Source: Rheinheimera pacifica
Lineage (GTDB): Bacteria; Pseudomonadota; Gammaproteobacteria; Enterobacterales; Alteromonadaceae
Direction: 5' to 3'
DNA: 38,969 nt
Assembly (NCBI RefSeq): GCF_900108485.1
Contig: NZ_FNXF01000024.1
Coordinates: 1-38,969 of the forward strand
Shown piece after piece: positions 1-8,811 of this stretch. Position 1 is the first letter of the stretch. Every line of letters starts with the position of its first letter. Both the position numbers and the translations under genes were made by a program. The notes beneath the pieces are model-generated. The model searched no databases and was not told the origin of the DNA. It saw only the letters and a program-made list of their open reading frames with translations.

Positions 1-71
1 TGATAGGTGAGGTGTGGAAGCGTGGTGACACGTTAAGCTAACTCATACTAATTGCCCGAGAGGCTTAACCA
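1..71 (+). rRNA. rrl: 23S ribosomal RNA, 3' end (partial)
   Basis: The first bases match the conserved 3' terminal helix of gammaproteobacterial 23S rRNA, including the GTGACACGTTAAGCTAAC-like stretch and the terminal GAGGCTTAACC, where Escherichia coli 23S also ends. Only this tail is in the window; the rest lies upstream. The exact mature end is uncertain by a few bases. It is followed by a spacer and 5S rRNA in the same direction, so this is the distal part of an rRNA operon. Confidence 0.9.
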
Positions 72-219
72 TACAACGCCCAAGATGTTTTAGAGATACA
101 GTGTGTTAACTACGAAAGCTTGCTAAATAATGGCAACGGTTTTTATCAATTCCTATCCTGGAATTGACCCGCAAGCGGGCTGCACTAAAGTGCATTAAAA
201 ACTGTTCCCGACAGTTTTT
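72..219 (+). other. 23S-5S internal transcribed spacer with stem-loops
   Basis: This 148-base spacer holds no tRNA and no plausible gene. Three small perfect inverted repeats are visible. AATTCC pairs with GGAATT at about 150-167, TGCACT with AGTGCA at 181-194, and AAAAACTGT with ACAGTTTTT at 197-219. The last ends right at the 5S start and resembles a terminator in shape. It is probably a processing structure, since 5S follows directly. Confidence 0.6.
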
Positions 220-336
220 TGCCTGGTGGCAATAGCGCTGTGGAACCACCTGATCCCATTCCGAACTCAGAAGTGAAACGCAGCTGCGACGATGGTAGTG
301 TAGCATTCGCTATGCGAGAGTAGTTCACCGCCAGGC
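220..336 (+). rRNA. rrf: 5S ribosomal RNA
   Basis: The 117-base segment begins TGCCTGGTGGCAATAGCGC and ends in TTCACCGCCAGGCT, so its two ends pair as the 5S terminal stem. The conserved loop CCCATTCCGAACTCAGAAGTGAAAC lies in the middle at about 255-279. Length and sequence are normal for gammaproteobacterial 5S rRNA. It is the last gene of the rRNA operon and is followed 13 bases later by a strong terminator hairpin. Confidence 0.97.
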
Positions 337-348
337 TCCCAATTAAGC

Positions 349-377
349 AAAGCCCGACTCGCAAGAGTTGGGCTTTT
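349..377 (+). terminator. Rho-independent terminator of the rRNA operon
   Basis: AAGCCCGACTC and GAGTTGGGCTT form an approximately 11-bp stem (one G-T pair) around a GCAA tetraloop, and the stem runs straight into a T tract. It lies just after 5S in the right orientation. Confidence 0.85.
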
Positions 378-426
378 TGCTTTGCGCTTATTGCAATTCA
401 AGTCACAACAAATGACCGAAAAGATA

Positions 427-451
427 CAAAAAAGCCCGCTCAGCGGGCTTG
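427..451 (-). terminator. Rho-independent terminator of the 460-1299 gene
   Basis: Read on the minus strand, AAGCCCGCTGAGCGGGCTT forms an 8-bp stem with a short loop and is followed by a T run (the A run at 427-433 on the plus strand). It sits a few bases past the minus-strand stop at 460. Together with the rRNA terminator it insulates the two convergent units. Confidence 0.8.
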
Positions 452-459
452 TTATGGCA

Positions 460-1299
460 TCAATTGCGATGCAGATTACCGTGCACATCATAACGCCAAT
501 CGGCATTTTGCAGTGCTTTTAGGTGATCAGACGCTTGTTCTGCCTCTAATGCATTAATAAAGTGGCCATTTTTGTCCAAAAAAATCAGCCACTGCTTAGC
601 TGTTTTATCAATATCAGCATCGCTGACAAAAATATGCATGCCCAGATAGTGGCCAGTGTTACCACGCCATCCGTGCTGAACTTTAAAAACATAGCGACCT
701 TGATAGCCTGGGTGTAGGTAGTTAGCTTGCTGCACTGCTCTTAACTGCTGCCTGTCTGCCACATTGGCCCAGGCGATGGCGTGGCTACTTTCTATCAAGG
801 CGAGTGTCTGCTGTTGCGCCTGCTTGACTTGCGATGCGCTAACCGAGCTTTTATCACTAAGAGGCTTACTCAGCGGTGTGGCTATTTCAAGTGAAAATAA
901 GGCTAAGTCATAGCTATCCTGCAGCGTTTGAAATGCTACAGCGTCAGCGCAATCTTTCAGCGTTAATATATTTTGCTTAAGATCTGCAGTCAGCTTTGGA
1001 TCTGCATTAAGTAAATATTGGATATCTGTACTATGCACTTTTTGTTGCAGCAGTTGTTGAAGCTTTGAGCGCTGATTATCTGGGGTCGATGCTGAATCTG
1101 CCAGGTCTATATCTGCTTGCTTGCACTGCTGATAAAACCGGTGAATTTCTTCTGAATAAAGCGCACTGCTGATCGCTGATTGTAGCGTTGTGCGCTCTGA
1201 ACCTGAAAAGCTTGCCGTAGTAACCGGCATGGATAAAACGCTCAGCAGCGGAATAATAGAGATCATATAGAATAAGTACCCATTACAGAATGGTTGCAC
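460..1299 (-). CDS. Hypothetical exported protein
   Basis: I do not recognise this 279-residue protein. The GTG start has an AGG five bases ahead; an ATG twelve codons in (1266) is the alternative. Either start gives a hydrophobic N-terminal stretch (about residues 8-30, ISIIPLLSVLSM) that looks like a signal peptide or anchor, although no basic residue precedes it. The middle is Gln/Leu/Ser rich and probably helical. The C-terminal 80 residues are the most structured-looking part, with the blocks YVFKVQHGWRGNTGHYLGMH and WLIFLDKNGHFINALEAEQA. The second block reads like a beta-rich domain. The gene ends in its own terminator and stands between the rRNA operon and tmcA, from which it is separated by only 56 bases. 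Function is unknown. Confidence 0.6.
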   Translation of the reverse strand: MQPFCNGYLFYMISIIPLLSVLSMPVTTASFSGSERTTLQSAISSALYSEEIHRFYQQCKQADIDLADSASTPDNQRSKLQQLLQQKVHSTDIQYLLNADPKLTADLKQNILTLKDCADAVAFQTLQDSYDLALFSLEIATPLSKPLSDKSSVSASQVKQAQQQTLALIESSHAIAWANVADRQQLRAVQQANYLHPGYQGRYVFKVQHGWRGNTGHYLGMHIFVSDADIDKTAKQWLIFLDKNGHFINALEAEQASDHLKALQNADWRYDVHGNLHRN

Positions 1300-1355
1300 C
1301 TTAGCCTGATTGACCGAAAAAAGGAAGCAATGGCAGCGTTGATTACCCGTCGTGG

Positions 1356-3443
1356 TTATATTGCCGCAGATATCAGTTTTGCGATATGTTGGCGAAAAAG
1401 TGCTAATGCGGAATTTTTGTTGTTAAAACCATATTGTGTAAGTAGAGCAGGCCAACTGCTATGTTGCCAGTAAAGGCTGCAAAGTGGTGCTGCTAACTCT
1501 GGCGGCAAGGCGTGGTAGTGCTTGCAAAACCAGCGTTGCAGAATAGGCTCAATCAACTCGTAAGGCCGTTGATTGCGACAAAAAAGCGCTAATTGCTTTA
1601 ATTCAGCTTCTGTTAGTGCCGGAATATCTGGCAAGGGTGTCGCCAATTGTAGTGCAAGTCTGGTATTCAGTAACGGGTACTGACCTGATAATGTCAGAAA
1701 CAGGTTATGGCCAAACTGCCGGTTAAGTTGTTGTACGACCTCGCCATCTGCGGTAACGGGTTTTAGCATCAGTATGGAGTATTCTGCGCTGGCTTTATCT
1801 GAGCTGACTCCCAGGCGTATGGCCTGATAACCATTGCGCTGCCAAAACTGTAACAGCTCTGTGCTAACGCCAAAGCTGGTACCAAGATAGCGGATGTTTT
1901 GCTGTTCGGCCTGTTGGCTGATAAACCCAAGCAGTTTTGTTCCCAGGCCTTGTTTTTGTAGGGCTGGCTGTACGGCAATCCGCATTATTCGCCATAAGCT
2001 TAAGCTGGCAAGTTCAGGTTGAGCAAGGTGAAATGCCAGGCTTTGTGCCAACAAATGGCCTTGTACACGGCGTTCACCCAGATATATCTGATGCGCCAGC
2101 TCTGGCGGAATATCGCCTTCGCTACTAATTAACACACAGGCCAGCACCTGGCTATTTTGCTCCAGCGTAACGACCTGCAGGCGGGGGTTATCCAGCAAGG
2201 CGGCTAGATCTTTAATCTGAGTCTGGTAATGCGCCAGGCTTAACAGGCTAAATACCTGTTGTAGTTTGTTGGTATTATTCAGCCAATCTTTCGCCTGATA
2301 AGTCAGTGCGCTGATTTTATCTTTCGCGGAATATGTCAGTTCATTGCTGCTTTGGCGCAGCAAAAAGCAATTAAAGATTAATTGCTCCAGTGGATCGGCC
2401 TGTTGATAGCGGATGGGTTGCTGTATTTGCAGTTTGCGCCAGCCTGGGCATTGCTGATTAAGATACTGCTGAAAACGCAGCTGAAAGCCCCTGCCTGTGC
2501 CTTCGTAACCGTGCTCAGTGGTGGCAAATACAATGCGGCTAAAACGTTGCAGTAGTTGTTGCAACACCGGCGTGGGTATAGCGGCCGCTTCATCGACTAA
2601 TAACAGGTCGGCGGTTTTAGTGCTGCGTAGCAGTTCATCAAACGGAATAAACTGCAGGTTACTCTGCTGTGCGGCCGGAACGTGCTGCGAAAAATGCGTT
2701 AAGGCAGTAGCCGCAGCTTGTGGTGAAGGCGCGGTAAGTATAATTTGCTTACCTGCTGCAGCCAGCTGTGCAGCGGTTATCCCCAGAGCGGCAGATTTAC
2801 CACGGCCACGGTCGGCTGTCAGCACCAGTGGACGGCGGCGATGGCCACTAACCACATACAAGATAGCCTTAACAGCCACTTGTTGCTCTGCGGTAATGCA
2901 AGGTGCTGTGGCCTGATTGGGCTGTGCCATGGCTGGCCAGCTTAGCAGCTCTGTGGCATGTTGCTCATTAATAAAAAGCGCATTTTGCTGTTGTAACTGA
3001 GTAAGCCAGAAGGATAAAAAACCGCCCTGATGCGTGGCGGCATCCAGCGGGTAAGGTAACAGGCTTTTATGTGCCGGGTTCGCTTGCTGTTGCCACTTTG
3101 CAAAAGGCGGGCAGAGCAACAACCAGATGCCACCGGCTTTAACGCAGCCGGCTGATGCTGCCACCAGATCGGCATTAAAGCCGCTGAACGCATTGACCAC
3201 TAACACATCGCATTCACTGCCCAGCAGCTGATAATTTTGTTTGCCGGTTAAGTTAACGGCATCGGCAGGCGCCTCAGTGCCAAGCCAATACAACTTGTCG
3301 TAGCTAATAGTGCTGAGCAACACCGCTGCGTGTGATAGCAGGTTATCTTGTGATCCCTGCCAAATAACCGGCAAACGGATATGTAACTGCGCGGCTTGTT
3401 GCTGCCACTGTTGTAGCTGAGCCAGCAGCGCAGTTACAGGCAT
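1356..3443 (-). CDS. tmcA: tRNA(Met) cytidine acetyltransferase TmcA
   Basis: TmcA makes N4-acetylcytidine at the wobble position of elongator tRNA-Met using acetyl-CoA and ATP, which keeps the AUG/AUA distinction accurate. The 695 residues (E. coli protein about 670) show the expected order. There is an N-terminal Rossmann-like domain. A P-loop follows (TADRGRGKS, about 209-217), then a Walker B block (LLLVDEAAAIP) and the ATTEHGYEGTGRGF segment of the RecD-like helicase module. Next is a GNAT acetyltransferase motif (RIAVQPALQKQGLG) and a C-terminal RNA-binding tail. The ATG abuts the uvrD stop directly (TAAATG), so the two genes are very probably translationally coupled. No key motif is missing. 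Confidence 0.95.
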   Translation of the reverse strand: MPVTALLAQLQQWQQQAAQLHIRLPVIWQGSQDNLLSHAAVLLSTISYDKLYWLGTEAPADAVNLTGKQNYQLLGSECDVLVVNAFSGFNADLVAASAGCVKAGGIWLLLCPPFAKWQQQANPAHKSLLPYPLDAATHQGGFLSFWLTQLQQQNALFINEQHATELLSWPAMAQPNQATAPCITAEQQVAVKAILYVVSGHRRRPLVLTADRGRGKSAALGITAAQLAAAGKQIILTAPSPQAAATALTHFSQHVPAAQQSNLQFIPFDELLRSTKTADLLLVDEAAAIPTPVLQQLLQRFSRIVFATTEHGYEGTGRGFQLRFQQYLNQQCPGWRKLQIQQPIRYQQADPLEQLIFNCFLLRQSSNELTYSAKDKISALTYQAKDWLNNTNKLQQVFSLLSLAHYQTQIKDLAALLDNPRLQVVTLEQNSQVLACVLISSEGDIPPELAHQIYLGERRVQGHLLAQSLAFHLAQPELASLSLWRIMRIAVQPALQKQGLGTKLLGFISQQAEQQNIRYLGTSFGVSTELLQFWQRNGYQAIRLGVSSDKASAEYSILMLKPVTADGEVVQQLNRQFGHNLFLTLSGQYPLLNTRLALQLATPLPDIPALTEAELKQLALFCRNQRPYELIEPILQRWFCKHYHALPPELAAPLCSLYWQHSSWPALLTQYGFNNKNSALALFRQHIAKLISAAI

Positions 3444-5615
3444 TTAGCCAACCGCCTGCAATCGGGCATAAGCCGTGACCAGCCACTTGCTGCCTAAATC
3501 GTCGAAATTCACCTGAATCCGCGATTGGCTGCCGGTGCCTTCATAGTTCAGCACGGTACCTTCGCCGAATTTATCGTGCAGTACGCGCTGGCCCAGCTTA
3601 AAGCCGGTGTTTTCAAAGGCGACATGCGAGGCGGCACTGCCAAAGCGGTTAAATTGGGTGGGCCTGCTAACCTGAGTGGTCAGGCGGATTTCTTCTACGT
3701 ATTCCGCCGGAATTTCACGGATAAAGCGTGACGGTTTATGGTATTGCTCCTGGCCATACAAACGACGGCTTTCGGCATGGGTTAAATACAACTTTTTCAT
3801 TGCCCGTGTCATACCGACATAACACAACCGGCGCTCTTCTTCTAACCGGGTCGGGTCGTCGCCGCTTTGCTGGCTGGGGAACATGCCTTCTTCCAGGCCG
3901 CAGATAAACACCAGCGGAAACTCCAGGCCTTTGGCGCTGTGCAATGTCATCAACTGCACCGCATCCGAGTGCTCTTCGGCCTGGTACTCACCGGCTTCCA
4001 GCGCGGCTTGTGATAAAAACGCCGCCAGCGGTGTCATATCCTCGGCGCGGCGCTCATCAAAGTTCTGACAAGCGGTGATCAGTTCGTTTAAGTTTTCAAT
4101 CCGTGTTTCGGCCTTCTCGCCCTTTTCTGCCTGATACATGGCATATAAACCAGACTGCTTAATCGCATGTTCGGCTTGCTCGTGCAGCGGTAACTCTTTC
4201 ACCTGAGTATCCAACTGTTCAATTAACTGCATAAAGTTATCGATGGCAGAGGCGGCGCGACCGGTAAGCAGTTTTTGCGCCAGCATTTGCTGCAGGCTTT
4301 GCCACAGTGTTTGCTGCTGGGCGCGGGAGTGTTCACGTACTTTATTTAACGTAGTATCGCCAATGCCACGCACCGGGGTATTAATAACGCGCTCCAGTGC
4401 GGCGTCATCCTGGCGGTTATGCAACAGGCGCAGATAGGCCAGCGCATCTTTAATTTCCTGGCGCTCATAAAAGCGCAGGCCGCCGTAAATACGGTAGTGT
4501 AAACCTTCCTGAATTAATGCTTCTTCCAGTACCCGCGATTGGGCGTTATTGCGATATAAAATCGCGGCTTCGCTTAAGCGATCGCCCTGTTTGTGCCAAT
4601 CACGGATGCGGCCAACAATAAAACGCGCTTCGTCCAGCTCGTTAAAGGCGGTGTACTGTGATATCACTTCGCCCTGAGCGCCGTCGGTCCACAAATCCTT
4701 ACCCAGGCGATCGGTGTTATTGGCAATCACCGCATTAGCGGCTTTTAAAATGGTTTCGGTAGAGCGGTAGTTTTGCTCCAGCCGCACGGTTTCTACATCG
4801 GGGAAGTCTTTTAAGAAGGTTTGGATATTCTCTACCCGGGCACCACGCCAGCCATAAATAGACTGGTCATCGTCACCCACAATCATCACTTTGGCACTGC
4901 TGCCAGCTAACAGCCGCAGCCACTGGTATTGAATGGCGTTGGTATCCTGAAACTCGTCTACCAGGATATGGCGAAAACGTTGCTGATAATGGCCGCGTAC
5001 TTCACTGTTCTGTTTTAACAGCTCAAAGCTGCGCAGCAGTATTTCGGCAAAGTCGACTAAACCGGCGCGGTCGCACATATCCTGATAAGCAGTATAAATT
5101 TTTACCATCTGCTGCAGGCTGAAATCGCCGGCGGCGTCGATCATGCCGGGGCGCAGGCCGTCATCTTTACGGGCATTAATAAACCACTGAATTTGCTTGG
5201 GCGGCCAGTGCTTTTCATCCAGGTTCAGCGCTTTTAATACCCGCTTTACCAGCCGGTACTGATCGTCGCTGTCGATGATCTGAAAGCCCTGTGGTAAACC
5301 GGCTTCCTGGTAATGCGCCCGTAGCATACGGTGCGACAAACCATGAAAGGTACCCATCCACAGGTTGTTTAAACTGACGCCTATGGTGCTTTCAATCCGG
5401 CTGCGCATTTCCTGCGAGGCTTTATTGGTAAAAGTTACCGCCAGCAAGCTGTAAGGCGCTACCCGTTCTACCTGCATTAACCAGGCTAAGCGATGCACCA
5501 GCACGCGGGTTTTGCCACTACCGGCTCCGGCCAGTACCAGCATATGTTGCGGTGATGCTGCCACCGCATCGCGTTGTTTATCGTTCAGCCCGTCCAGCAG
5601 GTAAGATACATCCAT
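3444..5615 (-). CDS. uvrD: DNA helicase II UvrD
   Basis: UvrD is the superfamily 1A 3'-5' helicase that unwinds DNA after nucleotide excision and mismatch repair and clears RecA filaments. At 723 residues it matches the E. coli enzyme (720). The Q motif region (LNDKQRDAV) is followed by the Walker A motif GAGSGKT (30-36), TFTNKA (motif Ia), VDEFQDTN (motif II, about 220), GDDDQSIYGWRGA (motif III), QNYRS (motif IV), and LMTLHSAKGLEFPLVF and VGMTRA (motifs V and VI). The C terminus has the Tudor-like KLGQRVLHDKFGEGTV block. It sits upstream of tmcA with no gap. A LexA-like palindrome lies about 67 bases ahead of the start, so SOS control is plausible. Confidence 0.98.
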   Translation of the reverse strand: MDVSYLLDGLNDKQRDAVAASPQHMLVLAGAGSGKTRVLVHRLAWLMQVERVAPYSLLAVTFTNKASQEMRSRIESTIGVSLNNLWMGTFHGLSHRMLRAHYQEAGLPQGFQIIDSDDQYRLVKRVLKALNLDEKHWPPKQIQWFINARKDDGLRPGMIDAAGDFSLQQMVKIYTAYQDMCDRAGLVDFAEILLRSFELLKQNSEVRGHYQQRFRHILVDEFQDTNAIQYQWLRLLAGSSAKVMIVGDDDQSIYGWRGARVENIQTFLKDFPDVETVRLEQNYRSTETILKAANAVIANNTDRLGKDLWTDGAQGEVISQYTAFNELDEARFIVGRIRDWHKQGDRLSEAAILYRNNAQSRVLEEALIQEGLHYRIYGGLRFYERQEIKDALAYLRLLHNRQDDAALERVINTPVRGIGDTTLNKVREHSRAQQQTLWQSLQQMLAQKLLTGRAASAIDNFMQLIEQLDTQVKELPLHEQAEHAIKQSGLYAMYQAEKGEKAETRIENLNELITACQNFDERRAEDMTPLAAFLSQAALEAGEYQAEEHSDAVQLMTLHSAKGLEFPLVFICGLEEGMFPSQQSGDDPTRLEEERRLCYVGMTRAMKKLYLTHAESRRLYGQEQYHKPSRFIREIPAEYVEEIRLTTQVSRPTQFNRFGSAASHVAFENTGFKLGQRVLHDKFGEGTVLNYEGTGSQSRIQVNFDDLGSKWLVTAYARLQAVG

Positions 5616-5682
5616 CAGAAAGTCTCGCTAAGCACAGTGGCGGCCATTATAGCAGCCTGGCTGTGCACGCCAAGCGCAGTTA

Positions 5683-5698
5683 GTGGATATATAACCAG
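5683..5698 (-). promoter_or_regulatory. Candidate LexA (SOS) box upstream of uvrD
   Basis: On the minus strand the 16 bases read CTGGTTATATATCCAC. The enterobacterial consensus is CTG-N10-CAG with an AT-rich alternating centre, and the E. coli uvrD box is of the same kind. One base of the outer CAG half differs. It lies 67 bases upstream of the uvrD ATG, a usual distance for an SOS operator. Assignment rests on similarity and position only. Confidence 0.45.
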
Positions 5699-5728
5699 TT
5701 AGTCAAATGATGGCTCTGCATGCTGTTG

Positions 5729-6952
5729 TTACTGTTGATGTTTTGCTTTATAGGTATTGGTAAAGGTTAGAATTGCCATACTGATACAGCCAAAAATAAA
5801 GAAACCTGCCGTCACCGGAATAAGGCTGCCGTTATACATCTGGCCTATGATTGTGCCTATACACAGCGACATAATGGATGACACAGAACCAATAATAGCG
5901 GCAGCTATGCCTGCCACATGGCCCATAGGCTCCATCGCCATTGCGTTGATATTGCCAAACACCAGACCAAAACAAAAGAACAGCACTGCAGCGTAGAGTA
6001 AAAACATCCACAGCTGTATTTCAATAGCTAAATGCAGCACTAAAAACAGTGCTGAGCTGACAACAATGCCCCAGACAGCGCCGGTGGATAATTGCTGCAT
6101 GCCCCATTTTTGCACCAAGCGCGAGTTAACCAAAGAGGCTGCGCCAAACACAATCGCCAGCAAGCCAAAGTACAGGGTGAACAGCTCGCCTGTTTTAAAT
6201 AAGTCCTGAAAAATTTGTTGTGACGAATTCAGGTAGCCAATAAAGCTGCCAAAAAACAATCCCATACAAATCATGTAGCAGACAGTGGGTACATTACGGA
6301 TAACTTCTTTAAAGCCTTCGGCAAAGCCTTTTTTGCTCATCGGGATACGATGCGGTTTGGGCAAGGTTTCTTCTAAGCGCCCAAAAATCCACACCACGAT
6401 TAACAGCGCATAGCCGACATAAAGCAGAAAAATATCACGCCATGTGCCTACCCATAGCACGGCCTGCCCCAGGCTGGGCGCTAATGCCGGCACCATAACG
6501 AAAATCATCATCACCAGCGACATAATACGCGCCATATCATTGCCGGAGTATTTATCCCGCACTATAGAAATAGCCGAAACATAAGGGCCGGAAACCCCTA
6601 AACCCTGGATAAAACGACCCAATAGCAAGCTGTTGATATCATTAGCGAAATAACAAATTACTGTGCCCACTAAAAACAGTGCTATGCCACCGTTCAGCAC
6701 TTTCTTGCGGCCGGTAGCGTCTGACAAAGGGCCGCAAATCAGCTGGCCTATTGCCATCCCGAAAAACAACGCACTGACCACCAACTGCGCCTGATTCGGA
6801 TGGCTCATCGCAATGTCAGCACGAATAGCATCCAGTGCCGGCAATAAGGCATCAATAGAGATGGCAACAACAGACATCATAAGCGCCACCAGTAAGGTAA
6901 ATTCACCGGTGGAAATACGCGACTGTGGCGCATGGGTAGAGTAATCAGACAT
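5729..6952 (-). CDS. Bcr/CflA-family MFS multidrug exporter
   Basis: This 407-residue major facilitator protein has about twelve hydrophobic segments and the drug:H+ antiporter-1 layout. The loop 2-3 signature GQLICGPLSDATGRKKVL (about 69-86) follows the second helix. An acidic residue lies in helix 1 (VVAISIDALLPALDAI), as in Bcr-type exporters. A motif-C-like stretch (GLGVSGPYVSAISIVRDKY) lies in helices 4-5. It is expected to sit in the inner membrane and export small hydrophobic drugs or metabolites. The ATG has a good ribosome site (AAGGAA, eight bases ahead). It interrupts the otherwise conserved uvrD-HAD phosphatase neighbourhood and is separated from both by more than 100 bases, so it is probably its own unit. 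Substrate cannot be read from sequence. Confidence 0.88.
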   Translation of the reverse strand: MSDYSTHAPQSRISTGEFTLLVALMMSVVAISIDALLPALDAIRADIAMSHPNQAQLVVSALFFGMAIGQLICGPLSDATGRKKVLNGGIALFLVGTVICYFANDINSLLLGRFIQGLGVSGPYVSAISIVRDKYSGNDMARIMSLVMMIFVMVPALAPSLGQAVLWVGTWRDIFLLYVGYALLIVVWIFGRLEETLPKPHRIPMSKKGFAEGFKEVIRNVPTVCYMICMGLFFGSFIGYLNSSQQIFQDLFKTGELFTLYFGLLAIVFGAASLVNSRLVQKWGMQQLSTGAVWGIVVSSALFLVLHLAIEIQLWMFLLYAAVLFFCFGLVFGNINAMAMEPMGHVAGIAAAIIGSVSSIMSLCIGTIIGQMYNGSLIPVTAGFFIFGCISMAILTFTNTYKAKHQQ

Positions 6953-7156
6953 TCACTGTATTCCTTGTTTAAACCTGCCAGGGATAAGGCGAGGGGAGCC
7001 TGGTGTTTTGGCAAGGCCAATAGCGTTGAGTAATATAAACAAAATTAACGATAGTCGATTGGCGTTGCGGTAAATCGACAGGCGCCCCAGATGTTGTGCT
7101 CTGGCTGGTACGCCGGCATGCTATTCGGTGCCTGCCCTGCCGTTAGGATTGTTAGA

Positions 7157-7867
7157 TCACAACAACGCGGATAATTGCGATACGTCTGTCAGGCGAATAT
7201 GCGGCAAAACAGTTATAGCGCCTTGATAGTGATCCAGCCATGCAGCCTGACAACCGGCGTTTAGCGCGCCCATCACATCGGCACGGTGGCTGTCGCCAAT
7301 ATGCAGTATTTGCGCAGGCTTCACCTGTAAGCGTGCGGCGGCAGTCATAAATAAATCGGCATAGGGTTTCATCCGACCATCAGGGCCAGCCTGTAAACTG
7401 AATGCAAATAACTCGCCGATACCCATTTTATTAATACAGGCATTACCATTGGTAATGGCGATTAAACGATATTGCTTTGCCAGCGCAGAAAGTAGCTGCG
7501 TTACTTCGGGTGACAGGGTGATCCTGGTACGGGCATCAAGAAAAGCAGCATAACCATGTTCAGCAACGCGCCGCGCCTCAGGGCGGGCCAAACCCAATTC
7601 AAGCAGGCCGGCTTCAATGCCAAGCAGGCGCCAGCGACCAATATCATGACGGATCTCAGGTTCAATACTGGCCAGCTTTAAGCGCTGTTGCCACCAAAAC
7701 GCACTGTCTGTGGCTTTACTGGCCGGAGCCTGTTGTGCCAAAGCGCTCAGCATAGCCTGTTCGGCTGCGTCGATAACCGGTTTGTTGTCGTACAAAGTAT
7801 CGTCTAAATCAAACGACAATACGCTAACCGGGCTCAGTGCTTTAAATAATTGCATATTCGCTACCAT
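7157..7867 (-). CDS. yigB: HAD-superfamily phosphatase, YigB-like
   Basis: This is a haloacid dehalogenase-fold hydrolase with all four motifs: SFDLDDTLYDN (nucleophile D20, acid D22), ITNGN (motif II), the Lys in GRMKPYAD (motif III) and HIGDSHRADVMGALNAG (motif IV). A helical cap lies between motifs I and II. In E. coli the gene in the same xerC-yigB-uvrD context dephosphorylates the riboflavin intermediate 5-amino-6-(5-phospho-D-ribitylamino)uracil, and related substrates. Here the symbol is given by neighbourhood and motif match. The first ATG overlaps the end of the LysR gene by seven bases. A second in-frame ATG four codons on (7855) has GGTAG ahead of it and may be the real start. Confidence 0.85.
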   Translation of the reverse strand: MVANMQLFKALSPVSVLSFDLDDTLYDNKPVIDAAEQAMLSALAQQAPASKATDSAFWWQQRLKLASIEPEIRHDIGRWRLLGIEAGLLELGLARPEARRVAEHGYAAFLDARTRITLSPEVTQLLSALAKQYRLIAITNGNACINKMGIGELFAFSLQAGPDGRMKPYADLFMTAAARLQVKPAQILHIGDSHRADVMGALNAGCQAAWLDHYQGAITVLPHIRLTDVSQLSALL

Positions 7868-8775
7868 GTTGCTGGCTGAAATACCTGCTGCCAGTTTACT
7901 GCCGCCAGGTACTGACTAAACCAGCTTAACGCCTGGCCCTGGCTGTGTTTTTGCCATGCCATGTACACCGGCACTTTGTCTCTGGGTATACTGCTGGCTT
8001 TGGCAATCAGTTCACCCCGTGCCAGCTCTTCGCTGATCAGATGGCGTGGCACAAAGCCTATACCCAGGCCTTGTTTTTGCGCGTCTATTTTCGCCTGCAT
8101 ATTACTGACAATAACGCGCTGGCGGGTATCGAACAAGCCGGACGAGCGCTTGGGTGCGTCCAGCGCGGAGTCGGCCACCACAATAGCGGCAAACTGCTGC
8201 ACATCTTCAATATCGACAATGCGATCCAGCGCCGCCAACTGATGATGTGGCGCTACGGCAAACACAAATTCTGCTTCGCCCAGTGGCAGCAAATTAAACT
8301 GGCCTTTAGGTAAATCGCCGGATACACCAACGGCGATATCGGCCCGGCCGGTTTGTAGCGCTTCCCAGCCGCCGGCCATCACTTCTTCTTTTACCAATAC
8401 CTGGGTAATTTTGCCCAGTTGCAGAAACTGACCAATTACATCCAGCAGTGGAGCATTCGGAATAATGCTGTCTTTGGCAATCATCAGCTGGGTCTCCCAG
8501 CCGGTATCCAACTGCTTTACCGCATTTTGCAGCTGATTAGCAGCATGCAACAAGGTGCGGCCTTGCTCCAGCAGTAACTGCCCGGCAGGGGTTAACTGGG
8601 CCCGCTGTTTGCTGCGGTCAAATAAGGCCACGCCTAAATCAGACTCCAGCTTGGCAATGGTGTAGCTCAGGGCTGAAGGCACCTTATACAGCGCTTCAGC
8701 GGCGGCGGCAAAACTGCCTTTGCGCTCTATCGCATCCAGTGCTCTTAAAGCGTCTAAACTCAGTACGTTATGCAT
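7861..8775 (-). CDS. LysR-type transcriptional regulator, YhaJ-like
   Basis: A classical LysR regulator of about 304 residues. An N-terminal winged helix-turn-helix (LSLDALRALDAIERKGSFAAAAEALYKVPSALSY) is followed by the dimer helix and a periplasmic-binding-like effector domain (about 90-300). The helix-turn-helix closely resembles E. coli YhaJ, including the PSALSYT recognition helix. The ATG at 8775 is preferred to the TTG at 8802, because LysR proteins of this type start close to the LEALR block. It is divergent from a DoxX gene, the classical LysR arrangement, and overlaps the HAD phosphatase gene downstream. In E. coli, YhaJ activates yqjF, a DoxX-family gene, so the pair here probably preserves that regulator-target link. 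Confidence 0.9.
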   Translation of the reverse strand: MHNVLSLDALRALDAIERKGSFAAAAEALYKVPSALSYTIAKLESDLGVALFDRSKQRAQLTPAGQLLLEQGRTLLHAANQLQNAVKQLDTGWETQLMIAKDSIIPNAPLLDVIGQFLQLGKITQVLVKEEVMAGGWEALQTGRADIAVGVSGDLPKGQFNLLPLGEAEFVFAVAPHHQLAALDRIVDIEDVQQFAAIVVADSALDAPKRSSGLFDTRQRVIVSNMQAKIDAQKQGLGIGFVPRHLISEELARGELIAKASSIPRDKVPVYMAWQKHSQGQALSWFSQYLAAVNWQQVFQPATW

Positions 8776-8811
8776 AGCAGGCTCATTTAAAGCTAAATTC
8801 AAATATTTTGA

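Noticed and set aside
2518..2916. Open frame of 132 codons opposite tmcA.
   Set aside because: It is antisense to a fully conserved gene, is Cys/Ser/Ala rich as expected for a shadow frame, and has no ribosome site.
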